DNA of 26,160 bases from a virus: positions 1-26,160 of the IMG/VR virus record IMGVR_UViG_3300021959_007695; one strand, 5' to 3'. Below are positions 24,101 to 26,160 of this stretch, in pieces. Each line of letters begins with the position of its first letter. Within the stretch, counting starts at the first letter, position 1. The notes beneath the pieces were generated by a model. That model was given only the letters and a program-made list of their open reading frames with translations, was not told the DNA's origin and ran no database searches. The position numbers were made by a program, and so were the translations under genes.

Positions 24101-24157
24101 ACGGTTCTCGTTAAGAGGTGGTTTAACTATATGTTTAATTTTATTAAATTTTTTCAT
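21125..24157 (-). CDS. Large low-complexity protein, probably virion-associated, 1010 residues
   Basis: I do not recognise a family. Residues 1-130 are charged and Gln-rich. A motif RGxDGRFAKG occurs twice, at 235-244 and 286-295. Residues about 320-370 are Gly/Ser/Thr/His-rich. A 10-residue repeat, GSSTPALGHS, occurs twice in the middle. Residues about 580-650 are helical and basic (RVFRKIKIGYKKAARRFEK). An acidic Pro/Ser linker follows, then a globular-looking part from about 720 to 920 rich in Trp, Tyr and Phe. The end is very basic (RRRRRGRKR at 987-995). It is translated from the late promoter ahead of the upstream gene, with an ATGA overlap. Late expression and disorder suggest a structural or internal head protein; this is inference. 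Confidence 0.75.
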   Translation of the reverse strand: MKKFNKIKHIVKPPLNENRSFRKQEDDEIRKVTRDLEDQRRAQQQQDTLKATGDEPDQQQRAPVNPDGSPVNIDDIENRKPEKSLDGVGGTGYSKIGIGTHGSEKRRGIIPGLMRGAGRLKSMAGVAKKGAPVLPVAEDLYEDEEGNLRRFGKITTARAAGNPYYFEFDHYDKASKQNLVLYGTAPGSTTEGSDLQPIQLKVKTIVPSDKKDVRPMTAPTDKNVQPNFVKEGTKRGADGRFAKGNQSGAQYASKADSTTTTNAPQIDSINTDGSSKVHQPAGKYVRGVDGRFAKGTQAGVQYSGGSAKDAMNPPAIIPGGNMPPAEVKNYARKISTGSSGSGGHNKSPTSSGGSTSSGSTSAPNYGTHVHSHTPQYSKSDNDKVIIPKNLWYHPTVQRMVKRFTVMNKQARRIKVGGHYGTLVRSDPGDGDSRLKLVRKIPRSYIPKIFLDDDFIAEVINIAPLPPNIPSGQGMAALGYGLVQSGLSISATRNQAITAIGNLGSSTPALGHSGSSTPALGHSSGSYINTGSSGSSSGSSGGSPLALGNSLQESLTTNNKLENLIHGLDEGFIDWLGDTLGKSYNAANRVFRKIKIGYKKAARRFEKQTGVKLNDIDKQNILNHVKYYTGMDAHAHERPEWASDIKGGPDDSDIDPDDNVEFVGSDYPAPSDTSSPPSSSPETVPDPVKSTEREPGEPDVDEGMSDEKLERYITSLITGYTKCTLAKPSPSAMLNSPTKDVVQEADILDVLGRIANDQTKNAFKHFAGWGFWPDFTEQDLKVLFVDTDYGSRVMGPSKNFAYRDEKERQSVRDQFKNKAMEIRTELGEYYNVNTWKGPTGQLIGLSDHSDLIWGNAEGEFFQRPDPKNPPKYWRGSREKYTAPAGLNKYDSVLQYLARDIYTRYKVNILSPSYQFKLKHFKEDVEDEPTSHDIKYNPGAQKQPNSTHSGPKRGKFFSKQAPGPGQFGSALPKKSYKQSKETDKDKMTRRRRRGRKRLEESFDIIRKLVIGN
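22592..22651. repeat. Two-copy 30-base tandem repeat inside the 1010-residue gene
   Basis: Twenty identical bases recur at 22596-22615 and 22626-22645, a 30-base period that keeps frame and encodes two copies of GSSTPALGHS on the minus strand. Flanking Gly/Ser codons are similar but less exact. It looks like a recent in-frame duplication in a disordered linker. Confidence 0.85.
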
Positions 24158-24573
24158 GACATTAAGAATAATTTACACATTTTAGCGAATTCATCTCTTT
24201 CCACACCTTGCTCTTTCATGAATGATTCCAGATGTTGTATGTCACTAGAATTTATGATATTGTACATGGATGATTCATCACAATCTCCTTTATTTTTACC
24301 CATAATATAATCTAACGCGAACTGCTTGAACATTTCAAATGTTCTACCAGCTGCTGGTTCCACTTCATCTGGTTCCATATCAACAACACCATCGTCTTGC
24401 ATGTCCGGTGCCATCAACATTATTCTCAGCATGCCTTCGTTTTCTTCTATGATGTAACCTTCATATGGGTAACTCTCCACTGGGTTAGATCTATCTAGAG
24501 GGTCTGTTTTCATTCGAACTCTCTTCAGTGTTGTGTTGTTGAGAGCTTGCTCTAATATGTTGTTAAACTTCAC
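24154..24573 (-). CDS. Unknown protein, 139 residues, late
   Basis: I do not recognise this protein. It begins KFNNILEQALNN, an N-terminal helix like those on several T4-like virion or protease-processed proteins. It then has YPYEGYIIEENEGMLRIMLM as a beta hairpin, an acidic segment (MEPDEVEPAAG) and a helical C-terminus with three cysteines. The start is GTG at 24573, 6 bases after a perfect TATAAATA. It overlaps the 1010-residue gene by four bases (ATGA), so the two are made together and late, and may work together in the virion. Confidence 0.65.
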   Translation of the reverse strand: MKFNNILEQALNNTTLKRVRMKTDPLDRSNPVESYPYEGYIIEENEGMLRIMLMAPDMQDDGVVDMEPDEVEPAAGRTFEMFKQFALDYIMGKNKGDCDESSMYNIINSSDIQHLESFMKEQGVERDEFAKMCKLFLMS

Positions 24574-24579
24574 TACAAT

Positions 24580-24587
24580 TATTTATA
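24580..24587 (-). promoter_or_regulatory. Late promoter octamer, near-leaderless, for the 139/1010-residue operon
   Basis: TATAAATA on the minus strand, then ATTGTA and the GTG at 24573 (6 bases). It lies back to back with the folE promoter in a 58-base divergent region, giving opposite expression timing on the two strands. Confidence 0.7.
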
Positions 24588-24596
24588 CATTTAACC

Positions 24597-24631
24597 TTGA
24601 ATAACACTATAACATACTGTATAATCATGGT
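24597..24631 (+). promoter_or_regulatory. sigma70-type promoter for folE, predicted leaderless
   Basis: On the plus strand: TTGAAT (24597-24602), 17 bases, TATAAT (24620-24625), CATGGT (24626-24631), ATG at 24632. An out-of-frame ATG at 24627 lies within the discriminator and would be upstream of the expected start site. There is no Shine-Dalgarno sequence. Confidence 0.8.
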
Positions 24632-25276
24632 ATGGAAAATATAAAACTGCCGTTTGCTAATGGAAACCATCCACGAAGCGATGAAGAAAAACAACAGATA
24701 ATAGAAAACGCAGCTAAAGCATACGAGAAGTACATGGACGCTTTAGGTTTTGATTGGAGATCCGATCCAAATAGCGCAGATACACCCAGAAGGGTGGCCA
24801 AGGCATTTGTCAATGACCTGGCTGCCGGTTGTTATGATTCACCACCTAAGATTACTACATTTGATAATGTAGATCAGTATGATGGGTTGGTATTTCAAGG
24901 TAACATCAAGACAAATTCTTTCTGCTCTCACCATCACCTACCTTTCATAGGGCAGACACATGTAGCATATATACCGGGGAAAGACGGTAAGGTTATAGGT
25001 TTGAGTAAGTTGAATAGAATTGTTGAATGGTTTTCTAGAAGGCCTCAGGTACAAGAAAATTTAACCATGCAGATTCATAAATATATTGATAAGGTTTGTG
25101 AAGATAATAATGGTGTGGCAGTTCTAGTTGAAGCTAACCATACATGTGCTGGTTTGAGAGGTGTTAAGCATGACAGTACTATGAAAACTGCGCGCATGAG
25201 CGGGGCTTTTCTTGATAAACAAGATATTAACACAAGACAGGAATTTTATGATTTTGTTAGAGACTTAAAACGATGA
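24632..25276 (+). CDS. folE: GTP cyclohydrolase I
   Basis: FolE opens GTP to dihydroneopterin triphosphate, the entry step for both folate and 7-deazapurine synthesis. The zinc ligands are Cys98 and His101 (SFCSHHHLPF) and Cys172 (ANHTCAGLRG). The substrate-binding stretches GKVIGLSKLNRIVEWFSRRP and the STMKTARMSGAF end are intact. Length (214) matches the E. coli enzyme (222). With queD and queE on the other strand it completes GTP to 7-carboxy-7-deazaguanine; queC is not in this window. Its promoter fits the leaderless pattern. The stop overlaps the next small gene as ATGA. Confidence 0.96.
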   Translation: MENIKLPFANGNHPRSDEEKQQIIENAAKAYEKYMDALGFDWRSDPNSADTPRRVAKAFVNDLAAGCYDSPPKITTFDNVDQYDGLVFQGNIKTNSFCSHHHLPFIGQTHVAYIPGKDGKVIGLSKLNRIVEWFSRRPQVQENLTMQIHKYIDKVCEDNNGVAVLVEANHTCAGLRGVKHDSTMKTARMSGAFLDKQDINTRQEFYDFVRDLKR

Positions 25277-25413
25277 ATAAATTAACACAAGCAATTGAAT
25301 GTTCCACTGGAACCTGTGGTCATATGAGCCATCAATTATTAACTACAACAAGTATATTTTTACTTGTCACCATAGCAGCATTTACTTTGGTACATTATTT
25401 TATCAAAGACTAG
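25273..25413 (+). CDS. Small membrane protein, 46 residues
   Basis: This frame begins with an ATGA overlap on folE and ends with TAG at 25411-25413. The N-terminal 18 residues hold two cysteines and two His/Met-containing turns (CSTGTCGHMSH). A single hydrophobic segment runs from about residue 23 to 42 (TTTSIFLLVTIAAFTLVHYF), followed by IKD. It would be a one-pass inner-membrane protein. I do not recognise it. Translational coupling to folE supports expression. It overlaps the end of the convergent nucleotidyltransferase gene by 11 bases. Confidence 0.65.
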   Translation: MNKLTQAIECSTGTCGHMSHQLLTTTSIFLLVTIAAFTLVHYFIKD

Positions 25414-25984
25414 CAAGTATGTTTTGTACTTGAACCGGGTCGACATGTTCCGGAATATCTGCTATTATAGCGTTAGGATCATCAAAATTGTTACGTATAT
25501 TTGACGCACTGTACGGTGTACCGTCAGTTTTATCGAGTACATCCACCGCGGTTAGTTGAGGGTCCATAATATCAACATTTAAATCTTTACCGGATGCCCA
25601 TTTTTGAGCTCCACCCCAACGTTTCCAATCGTTGTCTTTTTTACTAGCACCAAGTATCACTCGCTTACCACCTAATGATTCTAATGCTTGGTATGCTGCC
25701 CCTACAGGGCTAGGCATGGTGCTTATCTCTACTGATACATTTGGTAGATTACTTACATACAATTCAAAAATTCTCTTGGAGATCTCAGGAGTTATTATTT
25801 GTCCAGTTTTAGTAACTCTTTGGCTTTTTGCACCAGGCGCTGAAATTAATACAACTACATCTTTAGCCATCCCGGAGTAAATGCTCACCATTTGATAGTG
25901 TCCTTTGTGAGGTGGTTTAAAGCTACCAGGTACCAGAGCTATATCAGCCTGTCGATTGACATAGTCTTTGAATGTTGGTATCAT
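25403..25984 (-). CDS. HxGH-family nucleotidyltransferase, 193 residues
   Basis: This is a cytidylyltransferase/NMNAT-fold protein. The nucleotide site is GSFKPPHKGHY, with His26 and His29 of HxGH. The C-terminal PYSASNIRN corresponds to the ISSTxIR motif that binds phosphates. It would transfer a nucleotide to a phosphorylated small molecule; similar proteins in T4-like marine phages are annotated as cytitidyltransferases of unknown substrate. The N-terminal MIPTFKDYVN is a short helix typical of this phage group. It starts 30 bases after the ligase-like gene and ends by overlapping the small membrane-protein gene on the opposite strand. No clear ribosome-binding site is present (an AGG about 14 bases upstream is too far). 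Confidence 0.8.
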   Translation of the reverse strand: MIPTFKDYVNRQADIALVPGSFKPPHKGHYQMVSIYSGMAKDVVVLISAPGAKSQRVTKTGQIITPEISKRIFELYVSNLPNVSVEISTMPSPVGAAYQALESLGGKRVILGASKKDNDWKRWGGAQKWASGKDLNVDIMDPQLTAVDVLDKTDGTPYSASNIRNNFDDPNAIIADIPEHVDPVQVQNILASL

Positions 25985-26014
25985 AGCTGCTTTTTACCTA
26001 TATTTTTCATAAAG

Positions 26015-26160
26015 TTATCCGAATTTTTTGTTGGGGTCGAAATTCGCTTTGCTAAATTCTAGTCTATCAACTAATTTCACCGCATTACCTATATGATCTA
26101 CCGCGACAAAACCTTCTGGTTTTGTTACTTGAAAGCTACCATCCTCTTGTTCAATAAAGC
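26015..26160 (-). CDS. C-terminal end of a probable ligase-fold protein (DUF6267-like), runs off the right edge
   Basis: Only the last 48 codons are seen. They contain KPEGFVAVD and then AVKLVDRLEFSKANF before the stop. E-G-F-V followed about 12 residues later by K-L-V-D-R matches the spacing of motifs IV and V of nucleotidyltransferase/ligase-fold enzymes. In T4-like marine phages a DUF6267-type protein with a KWDG motif often neighbours this nucleotidyltransferase, as I recall. The catalytic lysine would be outside the window, so the assignment is tentative. Confidence 0.4.
   Translation of the reverse strand, partial: FIEQEDGSFQVTKPEGFVAVDHIGNAVKLVDRLEFSKANFDPNKKFG

Noticed and set aside
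1-26160. tRNA genes, CRISPR arrays, insertion sequences or attachment sites
   Set aside because: I saw no cloverleaf-like CCA-ended structure, no spaced direct repeats, no transposase or integrase, and almost no non-coding space to hold them.

Overview
This window is about 26 kb of densely packed phage DNA: gaps are only a few bases, start/stop overlaps of four bases are common, and by eye it is roughly 35-38% GC. The likely source is a T4-like (tailed, myovirus-type) marine bacteriophage. Reasons: a gp62-like clamp-loader subunit, a GroES/gp31-like barrel protein, PhoH, a FolE/QueD/QueE deazapurine set, a virion-type tail protein, and T4-like late promoter octamers (NATAAATA) in front of several genes. 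I see no tRNA, CRISPR, integrase, insertion sequence or photosynthesis gene, so the host cannot be named from this window.

Layout. (1) 1-2456, minus strand: a replication/accessory block read from DUF366 through a gp62-like clamp-loader subunit, a GroES-like protein, a WYL_2/Sm-like protein and an unknown small protein, then a separately promoted helicase that runs off the left edge. (2) 2495-14367, minus strand: twelve consecutive genes for polysaccharide synthesis, comprising GT2-like, RgpF-like, GT-B/GT-A fusion, WcbI-like, GT-D-like and GT8 proteins plus the GDP-L-fucose pair Gmd/Fcl. (3) 14385-16755, plus strand: phoH followed in the same operon by two more glycosyltransferases. (4) 16795-17709, plus strand: a virion/tail-type protein behind a late promoter. 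(5) 17706-21093, minus strand: small genes, a P-loop kinase, an HExxH metallopeptidase, a small membrane protein, QueE and QueD. (6) 21125-24573, minus strand: a late-promoter operon with a 139-residue protein and a 1010-residue low-complexity protein. (7) 24632-25413, plus strand: folE and a 46-residue membrane protein. (8) 25403-26160, minus strand: an HxGH nucleotidyltransferase and the tail of a probable ligase-fold protein.

How the genes work together. Gmd and Fcl would turn host GDP-mannose into GDP-L-fucose, and the surrounding transferases would build or decorate a glycan, either on the virion or on the host envelope. FolE, QueD and QueE supply three of the steps from GTP to 7-carboxy-7-deazaguanine, for tRNA queuosine or DNA modification; QueC is not in the window.

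The most striking pattern is regulatory. Five sigma70-type promoters have the same geometry (TTGAxx, 17 bases, a -10 hexamer, 6 bases, start codon), and four late octamers sit exactly 5 bases before a start codon (two more at 6). Both spacings put the expected transcription start on or within a base of the first base of the start codon, which predicts widespread leaderless mRNA. Other points of interest are a shared 'YPD' module repeated in three neighbouring sugar-transfer proteins, and a marked excess of the palindrome CCGG in an AT-rich genome.
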